Part shown: positions 54,001 through 60,712 of the stretch, in pieces
Numbering within the stretch: position 1 is the stretch's first letter
How the letters are laid out: each line of letters opens with the position of its first letter
Source: JAGQUL01 sp038212015
GTDB lineage: Bacteria > Actinomycetota > Thermoleophilia > Gaiellales > SKUG01
Assembly (NCBI GenBank): GCA_038212015.1
Contig: JBBQUY010000007.1
Coordinates: 3,240-67,239 of the forward strand
Length of the DNA: 64,000 nucleotides
Reading direction: 5' to 3'
Made by a program: the position numbers and the translations under genes
The notes under the pieces: generated by a model
Databases searched by the model: none
Seen by the model: only the letters and a program-made list of their open reading frames with translations
What the model was told of the DNA's origin: nothing

Positions 54001-54057
54001 CGTGGCGGCACAGACCGCGAGCAGCACGAGCGGCGACCTGCCGGCCACCTCGCGCAT
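42088..54057 (-). CDS. Giant secreted protein: Ycf48/BNR-like repeats followed by many Ig-like modules
   Basis: 3,989 residues in one open frame. The signal peptide is about 1-31 (MREVAGRSPLVLLAVCAATM.. ending PADA). Residues 350-635 hold Ycf48/BNR-like turns such as GELGYILRSLDGGCSW, GGTIAQTTNGGATW and ASGRIQRRY. From about 650 to 3,700 the protein is a chain of bacterial Ig-like/fibronectin-like modules with D.T.P. and YDRAGN/DNVGN motifs, including modules repeated every ~341 residues. Near the end (about 3,720-3,950) is a jelly-roll-like domain (YDGVAIEINVNGGGWESV, TVQLRFVLATD). No catalytic site, LPxTG or C-terminal helix is seen. GGGGGA precedes the ATG. Probably an adhesin or surface-layer-like component; function unknown. 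Confidence 0.9.
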   Translation of the reverse strand: MREVAGRSPLVLLAVCAATMLPAMFAAPADARPGQSVPVRKATATCDQVLVLRRGTVRTLLRKGYRAAGKGTFVRRVKGRTLRVCTRRTVSPGWVNRPLGGRVHVPARRLRSGHDTSGLDFPATLSGPFRINLPDGLGTSGWRMLDVPAAKLVRFRGGARYETSDYDVVLESGYGTVKESIVVHTRQGVRTWRWRLTYTKGRKPYIDGAGRIVYGGKVVLAAPVVLNARNRVSMRPKWKLRGNIASFTVNDRRLGLPYVVDPTADFPQRIHPMSTANAVVTGSENVSLATGPASSCTKLPIDGVGESIWGSMIARNASPGAAIATATPSGGPNGWAIQDGTAAFGTRIYAMEAADDQTIYAAGELGYILRSLDGGCSWTRHWTGTTAVLRGISAPSPSVVWVAGDNGTIRRSTNANGAATFGAADGGVPNQTLYDIDALDANVAMTGGTGKYVGYTSNGGGAWANKNEPNMGDVWSVDIVGTPGSPPYPAWVVTSPSKVYRADNMNGNTNPQIGYKFQNVADFRSISAVDGEIAWAVGATGAIYKTVNGSSNGWLWTQQAVGLTGQQFNWVQAVDASNAFAAGTGGTIAQTTNGGATWTLQANAAGGNEIVTGAARSASLAWVGDASGRIQRRYPGGGAGSYGWTSASNGGTTLSGGTWTIGARVCREPLSTGTIDVGFRARVWKIRTAAGAITASTPMTTWSAASPQATLGAGACYSPTVTATPTSRSMLPTEYFYVEYALKVYNNSRAYETISLTTGHADTYIDFSAPATDSTPPPTNLRHSSFMGPSGYTGDTTPTLRANLNDPDWYHHIRYQICADALCNTLVAEGTSPAGQVLGSTTDSWTSPALAEGFYYMRARTEEDGGESDASPWTTIDPNPAVGLCPGTNLGPCDKFGIDTGPPGAPGSPADGLAADIAFTPSATQLSANWTAAPDGAGILNYEYCMSTATSGAVDCAGTIVQAWTSTGSNDLFVTRTGLALTNAQIYYTCVRAIDLAGNVGPSVCTNGQTVDTASPPQTAGLRDGSAADLDYTASTTQLQSNWDTITDVAGGSGLASYDACFSTSSTGVDCGAGATSPWASTGMTTNTLRTGLTLTNGATYFACVRGVDNVGNLANVACSNGIIVDTGAPTASWTSWTESSPWLHAPGGANADLLWFNSTVGAGAGTATATVTATDPASGMNRVDFPNLGAGAAWGPGGSDTTVGLGNTWSWNYSFAGGGAGDPALNNATAIDNVGNATGAPALNFRIEPDGAGPTGGSMTPLTGLQSTTTYTQTIQVGTDALSGVGSWVLDLRTAPLEDGVCGAWDPWFAGDGDPNRSGAIGNGGIVTMNWLMNDFAPGDGIPDFLDSWCLETKVRVYDNVGNETLIPSNGMRRFDFADPEVSISGPADGSDQRGTFDITGRTNDLWEGTFPEYPDTGSGIQEVNVTWELADGPDADALPDATGTACASITTFTGTWDDLGWTCSWNTTAPLLADGDYTVFVRARDRSGRWSTVVSRTYRLDNNPPIINWHSWNEVSGSSYTHTVGSIAWVNSVAAPGTFQLDARVTATDAGSGVNRVEFPALGAGWTPAAITNGAFTSPTPAANAYTLAYTWTTPTSLAEPGVVQARAFDGAGNSSTTSFEVRLDGNAPTEMLASVPSGLQNTPIVNVTIAPGTDEVGGSGLGTWALEFDWAPLVNDTCGAWNGTWNTAVGGAGTAPAAAAHDVTALGSRCYRYRMQVADNVGNTGFSAPVGARRVDLVPPAVDITSPADASSQSATFSIGGTATDAHSGIDRVRLTWTGPEAPGTGVICDPATLGGSSPAWSFTCSWNTTTFDDGWYTITATSYDRAGNASATDSITVLVDNQPPMRAWHSWNDFGSAFMHSLGNVAWVNPTAPAGAYQLDARMTASDAGSGVNRVEFPGFGAGWTPAAGVTNAAFTSPLPVADAFTMEYTFANPAALAPPGALTATAFDGAGNFGSVGFEVRLDGNDPTGMTASVVNGRQSTAIVAVTLGAGSEPALESGLASWALLVDTAPLTNDACGAFTGTWSPVTSGVGIAPASYNHDVTALGSQCYRYRLDVTDNVGNVGSSTPATARRVDLTPPTVDITSPATGSVLGSTFAISGTAGDAHSGIDRVRLTWAGPEAPGTGVICDPATLGGASPSWTFSCDWATFIDGIDDGTYVVTATSYDLAGNVSATDSITIFLDNFPPFVGFHSFVEATPYTFWAGPIGTNNELWYNPTAPAGNYAFDVQMTASDASGVDRVEFDAAGAGWTGGLPATQTAPVGPADRYAQTYSFNTSGVVADPPTLNATAFDPAGNNDDVQFELTPDSAAPATGSVSNPNSYNPSTTVVVNVATGTDGAGSGIQGWTLLRATGTLSAGTCIGWTGYATTVATGVGMLTGTRNDVVADGDCARYRLVVTDNVGNVGTFTGTDETKIDLTPPTGSITLSENTGTQWTHLASPTRLFVNTGAGRTGTFDANVTANAASGILDVTFPTLAAGFTGAGVMPGPGPNFVRTYTWTGPAGAPPASVDAAVRSNSLGSLDLPFEVVADPDAPTGATVAHPGGYTTSTTLTINYTSGGDGGGSGLAGYQLERETGTLAGGACAWTGTWDPAGPAGGASYADTLVHATCYRYRVASTDNVGNVGYSPVSAARMVDTTAPTGASITITENANTAEQWVSAPDTIWVKAAPTAPASFNVSVTATDPESGTGAAVFPALGSTFTFTSTGAFTGRYAWAPTALTPGAAPIVQVANGAGLTTTIPFTVNIDGDAPTGATLDQENGFVTDFLVDLSYTTGGDGAGSGIETWRIERQRAPYTIATDTCGVWTAWTVYPSAPGQPASPHVDSSVAQPNCYRYRVVEIDRVGNRTDTLDTTGDITKVIYDITPPTAFSLNLPTNPVVPAITTGQPAPACGAVPTYATATPALTWSASSDTESGLSHYDVYVDGIGAVDGTVAAPGTSWTPPALTDGAHTLGVRALDFQANFRNADPAFPANFQIDTAAPTGSLNAPAMGSWSGDTTPTLDWNAADATCLARVEVYLDGAGVPAAVASGTEGSWTPSAALADGAHTWTFVAWDVAGNSSSFGPYSFGIDTTPPTAFAITAPAGGTTVRGFVDVAWSASSDLESGLAPAAAYQVIIDGTVRATRPAGTTSTTVSGITNGVHSIVIRAFDVVGNTRDTAAVLFTGYPAIPVPVLVSPANNAWLNTVPLLDWDWPSDGGPPPTSYNVYLNGANVGSELYPTTDHTLGADPGDGSHTWRIEQIDPYTGTVTSLSRTFVIDRTPPIVDATLTRVATVVSWSAPTDPALPVASGIANQQFWIDPDGAAAPYFSSLGAAVTSRDYGALPDGGYTMWVRAYDRAGNFTDTPSIYVMNDSVPPTAFNLDAPAALPALPAITNGPAAPTCETAPTYTSATPTLSWQASSDATSGLAGYDVYVDGALLTSVGPATTSHTLVAPLTGGAHNWHVVARDNFGLSRASTPNPMNVRIDAAAPAIAYASPADNSYTADTTPSFSWNASDDNCLARVELTIGASVYVFSNVPTSFSSPIALPEGPTTWSLRAFDSAGRVTSAGAPRTVIVDTTPPNGLTAIFPANGATENEGMLTFSWTAGADTGSGVARYDLVIDGTTVATNILGTSNGTHQILGGAVVGTTAPHNWSVRAFDAVGNSAVFPFSFLAMSVPDTTPPDPFDLLTPADGAPLAAGDSLTWSPSWDFKGVSQYRVYIDGSLAATVPGNVTSFTPTTGAGAPICTVDFDPGLSAGCLAGPTYGGAAASWNTTSAAGWSAAGNALGVGDQTLPITNSASGFDGNSTNTSVTYQTTVPAAGGEIRLEHRYNTHMIGETAYDGVAIEINVNGGGWESVCEIGAVAIYGVGSVDCDYEIIEHDGAPNVALGMYNSLPRRNAFAGDSGGVVLTKLRMADFAGSTVQLRFVLATDACHRGTPAMPPDRKAYCDDPELGAPGYFPIQWRVDNLTLAQSSLLPGLHTWFVRAVDPSGNMRQSNQTWQFDLQP
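47460..49550 (-). repeat. Two tandem ~1,023-bp coding modules inside the giant gene
   Basis: Module landmarks repeat exactly 1,023 bp (341 codons) apart: the TFSCDW/TFTCSW element at about 47641 and 48664, and the WHSW element at about 48484 and 49507. The next copies on either side (about 46740-47460 and above 49550) are shorter or more diverged. The longest identical protein run seen is the GPEAPGTGVICDPATLGG block in both. Confidence 0.75.
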
Positions 54058-54227
54058 AGTGATCCCCCGAAAATGCCTCACCCATGAGCTATCGGTCACA
54101 CGGGGGATGTTCCTGAGTCGTTTGGGTGATATTCGGACCCATCCTGCAAACGGCTCCGCCATGCGGACTACGACGCTTCGTCGGATGAACCTTTCGACGC
54201 CCCCAGATACGTCGATTGCTTGTGGAT

Positions 54228-55904
54228 TCAGGGCGCCTTCACGACGGACGCCGGACGGTTCAGGGTCGTTTCGGGATCCAGCAGCTGCATTGCGCGCTCC
54301 GCCATCGCGGTGATGGTGAGGCTCGGATTGACGCCCACGTTGGCGGGCATCGTGCTGCCGTCGATGATGAGCAGGCCGTGGTAGCCGTAGACGCGATGGT
54401 TGGCGTCCACGACGCCGCTTTTGGCGTCTGCGCCGATGGTGCAGCCGCCGAGCAGGTGAGCGGTCGTGGGCACGTTGAACAGGGCTTCGGTCAGGCTGCT
54501 CTGCGGGATGCCGTTCATGTATTCGGCCAGGCGAGTGGCGGATTCGTTGGCGATCGGCAGGTACGTCGGGTTCGGTCGTCCCACGTCCTGGGCGGTCGTC
54601 ACCTTGATTCCACCGCCGAGCAGGCGACGCCGACCGCGGAGCTGGATCGCATTGTCGTGGGACTGCATGACGAGCACCAGGAACGATCGTCGCGACCACC
54701 TGTGGGGCCAGGTGATCTTCGCGAAGCGGATCGGATGGCGCACGACCTGTCCGAGGAACTTCAGCGGACGGGTGATGCGCGTCCCGTTGCCGACGAGCAG
54801 CGTTGACAGCATGCCGATCGCACCGCCGCCGGCTCCGTAGGTGACCGGTTCGACGTGCGTCTGCGCGTCGGGCCAGATGCTGCTCGAGATGGCGACCGTC
54901 TGCGAGAAGTCGTGACCGTCGTTCGGCGCGGTGACCGCGAGGATCGATTCCGAGTTGGTGCGCACGAGATGTCCGATGCGGTCGCTCAGCCGAGGCAGCG
55001 TGCCGGTCATGCGCTGACGCAGCATGAGCCGGGTCGAACCGAGCGCGCCGGCTGCCACGACGACGCCGCGGCGGGCGCGAAGCGTCTGCCGTCGATGCCG
55101 GATCCATGCCCCCGGATGCACGGTCTCGACCTGCCAGCCGTGCGAGCCGTCGGCGTCAGGATCGGGTGCGCCATGAGCGTCCAGCGGCAGCAACCGAGTG
55201 ACTTCGCGGTCGGACTGGATGCGCGCGCCGGCATGTTCGGCGAACCAGAGGTAATTCTTGGGGAGCGTGTTCTTCGCGTTGTAGCGGCAGCCGACCATGC
55301 ACTCGCCGCAGCGCTGACACCCGGCGCGGCGGGGCCCTGCGCCGCCGAAATAGGGATCGTCGACCTCGACGCCGGACTCGCCCAGGAAGACGCCGACCCG
55401 CGTCATCTGGAAGGTGTCCTCGGCCCCGAGATCCCGGCCCAGGCGACGAATGAGTTCGTCGGTGACTCCGGGAGGGCCATACCGGGTGACGCCGAGCATG
55501 TGTTCGGCAGTGTCGTAGTGCGGCGCCAGCTCGGACTTCCAGTCGGCCAGGTCGGCCCAGTTGGGGGCCAGGTAGAAGGCGTCGTCCTTGGGCCGGTACA
55601 GGGTGTTGGCATAGCCCAGGCTGCCGCCCCCGACGCCAGCCCCCGTGGCGATGAACACGTCGCGAAACAATGACAGGCGCAGGATGCCGCGCATCCCGAG
55701 CTTCGGTGCCCAGAAGTAGCGGCGCAGGTCCCAGGTGCTCCGCGCGAATTCGTGGTCTTCGAAGCGGCGACCGCACTCGAGCACGAGCACCGACTCGCCG
55801 CGCTCGGCCAGGCGGAGCGCGGAGACGCTGCCGCCGAATCCCGAGCCGACGATGATCCAGTCGGCATCGAATCCGTCGCCGGGCGGGGTGTCAGCCTCGG
55901 TCAT
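54228..55904 (-). CDS. GMC-family FAD oxidoreductase (cholesterol-oxidase-like) with a ferredoxin-type Cys cluster
   Basis: 558 residues. The FAD fold starts IIVGSGFGGSVSALRLAERG (17-36). The FAD loop ATGAGVGGGSLGYAN lies at about 86-100. The C-terminal His/Asn pair falls in AHLLGGC and PANVGVNPSLTITAMAER, as in the GMC/cholesterol-oxidase group. Between them is CQRCGECMVGC (Cys196, 199, 202, 206), a CxxCxxCxxxC motif that would normally hold a [4Fe-4S] cluster and is not part of ordinary GMC enzymes. No signal peptide or membrane helix. The ATG at 55904 overlaps the upstream gene by 14 nt. Alcohol, sterol or sugar oxidation is plausible; substrate unknown. Confidence 0.86.
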   Translation of the reverse strand: MTEADTPPGDGFDADWIIVGSGFGGSVSALRLAERGESVLVLECGRRFEDHEFARSTWDLRRYFWAPKLGMRGILRLSLFRDVFIATGAGVGGGSLGYANTLYRPKDDAFYLAPNWADLADWKSELAPHYDTAEHMLGVTRYGPPGVTDELIRRLGRDLGAEDTFQMTRVGVFLGESGVEVDDPYFGGAGPRRAGCQRCGECMVGCRYNAKNTLPKNYLWFAEHAGARIQSDREVTRLLPLDAHGAPDPDADGSHGWQVETVHPGAWIRHRRQTLRARRGVVVAAGALGSTRLMLRQRMTGTLPRLSDRIGHLVRTNSESILAVTAPNDGHDFSQTVAISSSIWPDAQTHVEPVTYGAGGGAIGMLSTLLVGNGTRITRPLKFLGQVVRHPIRFAKITWPHRWSRRSFLVLVMQSHDNAIQLRGRRRLLGGGIKVTTAQDVGRPNPTYLPIANESATRLAEYMNGIPQSSLTEALFNVPTTAHLLGGCTIGADAKSGVVDANHRVYGYHGLLIIDGSTMPANVGVNPSLTITAMAERAMQLLDPETTLNRPASVVKAP

Positions 55905-56841
55905 GCGGCTCCGACCAGTCGGGGCGCGGGCCTCGGGGAACGATGCGGGACGGGTTGAGCTGTTCGTGCGTGGCGAAGTAGTGCCGCTTGATGTGATCCA
56001 TGTCGACGGTCTCGGCGACGCCCTCGACCTGATACAGCTCGCGTGCGTACGGCCAGAGGTCGGGGTAGTCCACGAGCCGGTGCAGGTTCGTCTTGAAGTG
56101 GGTGGTGTACACCCAGTCGAACCGCACCAGCGTGGTGAACAGCCGCCAGTCGGCTTCGGTGATGCGATCTCCGGCCAGGTAGCGACGCTCGCCGAGCATC
56201 ACGTCGAGCCGTTCCAGGCTCGCGAACAGGGCGTCGTAGGCATCATTGAACGCGGTCTGCGACGTTGCGAACCCGCAGGCGTAGACGCCGTTGTTGACGG
56301 TGGCATAGACCCACTCGTTGATCGAGTCGATCTCCGCGCGCAGGTCGGCCGGATAGTAGTCACGCTCAGGGTGGACGGCAAACTCGTCGAACGCGGAGTT
56401 GAGCATGCGAATGACGTCGCTCGACTCGTTGTTGACCACGCGACCGGTCTCGGTGTCCCAGAGCGTCGGCACGGTGATGCGACCCTCGAACTCCGGATTG
56501 GTGGCGCGGTAGCCCTCCGACAGGTACGTCCAGTCGTGGAGCGGGTCGCGTTCACCGTTGGCGGGGTCCTGTTCGTCGGCCTGGTTGAAGCGCCAGCCCC
56601 GATCGTCGCGAATCGGGTCGACGACCGTCATGCCGATCACGGATTCGAGACCCTTGAGGCGGCGGAAGATGATCGCCCTGTGCGCCCAGGGGCACGCGCG
56701 CGACACGTACAGGTGGTAGCGGCCGGTCGCGGCTGGATAGTCGCTCGATCCGTCGCTCGTCACGTGGTCGCGGAATGCGCTCTGCTGCCGCTGCCACGAC
56801 CCGTCGGCGCCGGTCTCCTTGGCGAACTGTGCCTGTGCCAC
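55891..56841 (-). CDS. Glutathionyl-hydroquinone-reductase-like (Xi-class GST) protein
   Basis: 316 residues, the normal length of the family. The thioredoxin-like half has the catalytic Cys50 in SRACPWAHR, with YHLYVSRACPWAHR as the family signature. The helical C-terminal half includes YLAGDRITEADWRLFTTLVRFDWVY, read as two stretches. The protein uses glutathione or a similar thiol to reduce S-conjugated hydroquinones. Actinobacteria commonly use mycothiol, so the physiological thiol is uncertain. It is upstream of, and overlaps by 14 nt, the GMC oxidoreductase gene, suggesting joint handling of an aromatic or other redox-active compound. Confidence 0.92.
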   Translation of the reverse strand: MAQAQFAKETGADGSWQRQQSAFRDHVTSDGSSDYPAATGRYHLYVSRACPWAHRAIIFRRLKGLESVIGMTVVDPIRDDRGWRFNQADEQDPANGERDPLHDWTYLSEGYRATNPEFEGRITVPTLWDTETGRVVNNESSDVIRMLNSAFDEFAVHPERDYYPADLRAEIDSINEWVYATVNNGVYACGFATSQTAFNDAYDALFASLERLDVMLGERRYLAGDRITEADWRLFTTLVRFDWVYTTHFKTNLHRLVDYPDLWPYARELYQVEGVAETVDMDHIKRHYFATHEQLNPSRIVPRGPRPDWSEPHDRG

Positions 56842-56859
56842 GGGGGTCTCCTCGGTGAA

Positions 56860-57564
56860 CTAGAACGGCGCCTCGGTGGAGATGTCGCGCTCCGGCGTCG
56901 GCTCCTTCATCGCTCCGGCGTATGCCGGGACATCCTTCTCGGCCTCGGAGCCGGTCGACTCGACCACGTCATACCACGCATCGAGCGCTTCTGCGGTCCC
57001 CGAGGCACCGAGCTTCGCGAGCGCCGCGGGTGGACACGACAGTCCCGTGCCCCATGCAGCAGAGAACAGGCCCTCGAGGTCCGGGCGGGGCGCAACGAGC
57101 CACTTTTCATCGTCATCGAGCAGGTCGGCGATCGCCTCGCTCGTCTCGTCGTCGACCTCCGTGCCGAGCCACACTGCAACGCCGCCGTGCTCGAGGTTAT
57201 GGACGACGTACCCGTCGTCGACCGGCTCCTCGTACAGCCCGAACGGTGCCCAGTCGCTGAGGTGACGACCGCTGGTGGGCGGGAACGTCTCGGACTTCAG
57301 GTCCTCGTCCGTGTCGACGTGCTCCGGATCCTCGAGGTCGTACGTGCCGAACGTGCAGCCTGAGTCCGTGAGCGCCTTCGCATCGTCGCCGAGCGCGTCG
57401 GTCAGGTCCTCGTTCGCCTCTGGCTGGGTCGCTGCCCGAACCTTGACGGGACCGGTGTCGTCGGAGTCCTTCGAGTTCGAACCGGAATCGCTGCCGCAGC
57501 CGACGGCCACGAGGGCAGCAAGGAGGACGACGACGGTGCTGGTGACGGTGCGCATGCCTGACAT
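56860..57564 (-). CDS. DUF3105 lipoprotein
   Basis: 234 residues. The signal peptide with lipobox LVAVGC (Cys at about 23) predicts membrane attachment by lipidation. After an acidic linker comes the DUF3105 core: SETFPPTSGRHLSDWAPFG, EEPVDDGYVVHNLEHGG and VAVWLG, with the HNLEHGG metal-like pattern. DUF3105 function is unknown. The start is ATG 57564, with AGG eight nt upstream; the GTG at 57573 sits too close to that site. Eighteen nt separate it from the glutathionyl-hydroquinone-reductase-like gene, so they may be co-transcribed. Confidence 0.87.
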   Translation of the reverse strand: MSGMRTVTSTVVVLLAALVAVGCGSDSGSNSKDSDDTGPVKVRAATQPEANEDLTDALGDDAKALTDSGCTFGTYDLEDPEHVDTDEDLKSETFPPTSGRHLSDWAPFGLYEEPVDDGYVVHNLEHGGVAVWLGTEVDDETSEAIADLLDDDEKWLVAPRPDLEGLFSAAWGTGLSCPPAALAKLGASGTAEALDAWYDVVESTGSEAEKDVPAYAGAMKEPTPERDISTEAPF

Positions 57565-57602
57565 GTTCGTCACCTACCCGGCCTCGCGCGCGTGACAAAC
57601 CG

Positions 57603-60600
57603 TCATGTGCTCGTCGTTCCGGCGAGCGGACGCGGTTCGTGCGGCAGCTGCTCGCGCGGATCGTCCGTCGCGGGTGTGGTCATGTCGTGGTCGCGGTCGA
57701 TGAGCCGGAACACCGCCGGCACGATCACGAGCGTCAGGAGCGTGGCGACGAGCAGCCCGCCGATCACCACGGTGCCGAGCGATTGGCTGATGATGCCGCC
57801 TTCACCGGAGATCCCGAGCGCGAGCGGCGTGAGCGCGGCGATCGTCGCGGCTGCCGTCATGAGCACCGGGCGCACGCGCAGCTGGGCTGCACGGATGATC
57901 GCCTCGTCGCGCGGCACACCCTGGCGGCGCAGGCCGAGCGTGGCATCCACGAGCAGGATCGAGTTCGACACGATGATGCCGATGAGCAGCAGCTGTCCGA
58001 TCATCGCGGGCAGCCCGAGCGCGTTCTGGGTGACGATCAGCGCGCCGAACGAGCCGATGAACGAGAACAGGATCGGCGCCAGGATCGTGAACGGATGAGC
58101 GAGCGAGCCGAAGAAGATCACGAGCACGAAGAACACGAGCGTGATCGCCACGGCCATCGCGATGAGCATGTCCGTGAACATCTCGTTCACGAACTGCGCG
58201 TCGCCCTGGTCCCAGTCGAGCGAGACGCCCTCGGGCAGGTCGAGCTGCTCGACCGCTGCGCGGATCTTCTTGTTCACGCCCGCGACGTCCTCGCCGAGCA
58301 TGCGCGCGGTGATGTTGCCCGACAGCGTGCCCTCGACGCGGTTGAGGAAGAGCGGGCTGGTGCCGTCCTCGATCGTTGCCACCGTGCGCAGCGCGACGGT
58401 CTCGCCGGAGTCGGTCTGCACGGGCAGCGCGCCGAGCGTGCGTGCATCGCCCTGGATGCCGCCCGCGGTGCTCACCGTGATCGGTGGACCTGCGGCCGGT
58501 TCGAACTGCACGGGTGTTGCCACGCCTGACATCGCGGTCCGGATCGCCTCGGCCGTGACGGGAGCGCCGGCTCGCGCGCGCACGAGCAGCTGCGGCACCT
58601 GCTGCGCCGCCTGCGGCTCGATCTCCACGAGCTCCCATTCCTTCGCGCCCTCGCGCAGGCGCTCGTCGACGATCGTGGCCGCTTTCGCGATGTCGGACTG
58701 GTCGTCGCCTTCCAGGTTCACCTGGAACGTACCGGCGGGAGGTCCGTCCTCGAGCACCTGCACGCTGAAGCCGCCCTCGTACTGATCGATGCCGAATTCG
58801 CGCAGTTCGCGTTCGACGTCCGTGCCGTCGATGCCGTCGTCGAGCGTGAAGAAGAACTCGGCCGTCGATGCGCCGATCGTCGGGTCGAACGCGGCATTGC
58901 CGCTCGGGATGCCGTACGTCACCTGCACGTCCTTGAGCCCGTCGATGTCACCGATCTCCTCGTCGAGCGGCTTGAGCAGCCTGCGCGCATCATCGACGGA
59001 CGTGCCGGGCGGCAGCTGCGCGGTACCGACCACGCGACTGGCGCCTTCGGACGGCAGGAACTGGATCGGGATCGCACCCAGGCCGACGGCCGCGAACACG
59101 CCGACCATCGACACGATCGCCGCGAGGAGGACGGGCCAGCGCCAGCGGATGCCGAATCGCGTTGCGGGCACGACCTTTCGGGCGAGCGTGTCCTGGCTCG
59201 GATCGTGCGGCGTGGCCGCCGGTCGAAGCACGTAGCTGCCGACCACGGGGATGAGCGTGACGGCCACGAGCAGCGAGGCGAGCAGCGCGGCGGTGACGAT
59301 GATCGAGAATGACAGGAAGATCTCGGAGATGAAGCCGCCGACCAGACCGATCGGCAGGAACACTGCAGCGGTGGCGATCGTGCTCGAGGCGATCGGCACG
59401 GCCACCTCGGTGGTGCCGTCCACCATCGCCCGGTAGCGGCTCGCGCCACGCTCGAGATGCTTGTGGATGTTCTCGAGCACGACGATGCCGTCGTCGATCA
59501 CGCGACCGACGGCGATCGTGAGTCCCGCGAGCGTGATGATGTTGATGGTCAGCCCGAGCACCCAGGCGGCGAGCACGCCGAAGACGATCGACGTCGGGAT
59601 CGAGATCGCTGCGACGAGCGTGCTGGGAACCGACCGCAGGAACGCGAAGATCACGATGACGGCGAACAGCGCGCCGAGCACGCCCTCGATGATGAGCCCG
59701 CGGATCGACCCGCGAATGTCGGACGCCGACTCGTACAGCACCGCGACGTTGTCGCCCTCGAGGCGCTGCTCGGCGTCGTCGAGCACGTCCAGCGTGCCGT
59801 CGACCATCGAGACCTCGTCCTTGCCCGACTCGCGGAAGACGGACATCGTCAGTGCCGGCGTGCCATTGACGGAGGCGTAGCCGTTCTCCGCGGCGTCGGT
59901 GAGCACGACGCTGGCAACGTCACCGAGCGGCCGGCCCCCCACGGTGATGCTCCTGATGGCGTCGACGTCCTCGATCCCGGGCCCCTCGACGACCACCCCG
60001 ACCGGGATGCCGCCCTGACCGGGCACGACGCCCGCCGCGGCGCGCGTGTCAGCGGATTCCAGAGCTGTGACGACGGCCTGGGCGGTGATGCCCTGCGTGA
60101 CTGCCTCGGGTCGTAGCGTGACGGCGACGCGGGGATCGCTGCCGCCGGCAACGTCCACGCGCGCCACGCCGTCGACTGCTTCGATGTCACGCGTGATCTG
60201 CTCGGCATCGCGCGTCAGTTCGGCCAGGTCGCCGTCGTCTGCCTTGAGCGTGGCGAGCACGACGGCCTGTTCCGTGAACCCGCCCGAGAACTCGGGTCCG
60301 TCGGCTCCCTCGGGCAGGTCGAGCTCGTCGATGCGCTCGGTGATGCGTCGCTGCATCTCGAGCGTGTCCCGCCCGAACGACAGCTCCGTGAAGAAGCGCA
60401 GTCGCCCCTCGGAGGAGACGGTCGCGACCGACTCGACGCCCTCGATGGTTCCGATCGCGCGCTCGACGGGCTGTGCGACTTCCGCATCGATGCTCGCGGC
60501 ATCCATGCCCGCTACGTCGATCGTGGCGATCGAGAACGGGAAGTCGAAGTCGGGGAACAGCTGCTGGCGCAGCTGGGTCGCCCCGACGATGCCGCCGACG

Positions 60601-60668
60601 AGCACGAGCACGGTGGCGAGCAGGACGACGGAGCGGCGCGCGAGGCACCAGGTGACGAGCGAATGCAT
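57603..60668 (-). CDS. RND-superfamily efflux permease (AcrB/HAE-type)
   Basis: 1,021 residues, the size of AcrB-like pumps, with twelve membrane helices in two groups and two large outer domains. The fourth helix carries GRVIDDGIVVLENIHKHLERG, close to the usual VDDAIVVVENI, supplying the proton-relay Asp pair. The second half has RVRPVLMTAAATIAALTPLALGISG (read as two pieces), a typical TM11 pattern. The pump expels hydrophobic compounds, driven by protons. No membrane-fusion (adaptor) gene or outer-membrane channel lies nearby, consistent with an organism lacking an outer membrane. The start is ATG 60668. It lies downstream of lon with 44 nt between. Confidence 0.93.
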   Translation of the reverse strand: MHSLVTWCLARRSVVLLATVLVLVGGIVGATQLRQQLFPDFDFPFSIATIDVAGMDAASIDAEVAQPVERAIGTIEGVESVATVSSEGRLRFFTELSFGRDTLEMQRRITERIDELDLPEGADGPEFSGGFTEQAVVLATLKADDGDLAELTRDAEQITRDIEAVDGVARVDVAGGSDPRVAVTLRPEAVTQGITAQAVVTALESADTRAAAGVVPGQGGIPVGVVVEGPGIEDVDAIRSITVGGRPLGDVASVVLTDAAENGYASVNGTPALTMSVFRESGKDEVSMVDGTLDVLDDAEQRLEGDNVAVLYESASDIRGSIRGLIIEGVLGALFAVIVIFAFLRSVPSTLVAAISIPTSIVFGVLAAWVLGLTINIITLAGLTIAVGRVIDDGIVVLENIHKHLERGASRYRAMVDGTTEVAVPIASSTIATAAVFLPIGLVGGFISEIFLSFSIIVTAALLASLLVAVTLIPVVGSYVLRPAATPHDPSQDTLARKVVPATRFGIRWRWPVLLAAIVSMVGVFAAVGLGAIPIQFLPSEGASRVVGTAQLPPGTSVDDARRLLKPLDEEIGDIDGLKDVQVTYGIPSGNAAFDPTIGASTAEFFFTLDDGIDGTDVERELREFGIDQYEGGFSVQVLEDGPPAGTFQVNLEGDDQSDIAKAATIVDERLREGAKEWELVEIEPQAAQQVPQLLVRARAGAPVTAEAIRTAMSGVATPVQFEPAAGPPITVSTAGGIQGDARTLGALPVQTDSGETVALRTVATIEDGTSPLFLNRVEGTLSGNITARMLGEDVAGVNKKIRAAVEQLDLPEGVSLDWDQGDAQFVNEMFTDMLIAMAVAITLVFFVLVIFFGSLAHPFTILAPILFSFIGSFGALIVTQNALGLPAMIGQLLLIGIIVSNSILLVDATLGLRRQGVPRDEAIIRAAQLRVRPVLMTAAATIAALTPLALGISGEGGIISQSLGTVVIGGLLVATLLTLVIVPAVFRLIDRDHDMTTPATDDPREQLPHEPRPLAGTTST

Positions 60669-60712
60669 GGCGTTACGCTACCCGAACGGTGTCAGTCGAT
60701 ATCGTCCGGTTT

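Noticed and set aside
54058..55107. Upstream extension of the giant reading frame to 55107
   Set aside because: The extra 350 codons cross the GMC oxidoreductase gene and are Arg/Pro/His-rich. The ATG at 54057 begins a clear signal peptide with a GGGGGA site upstream.
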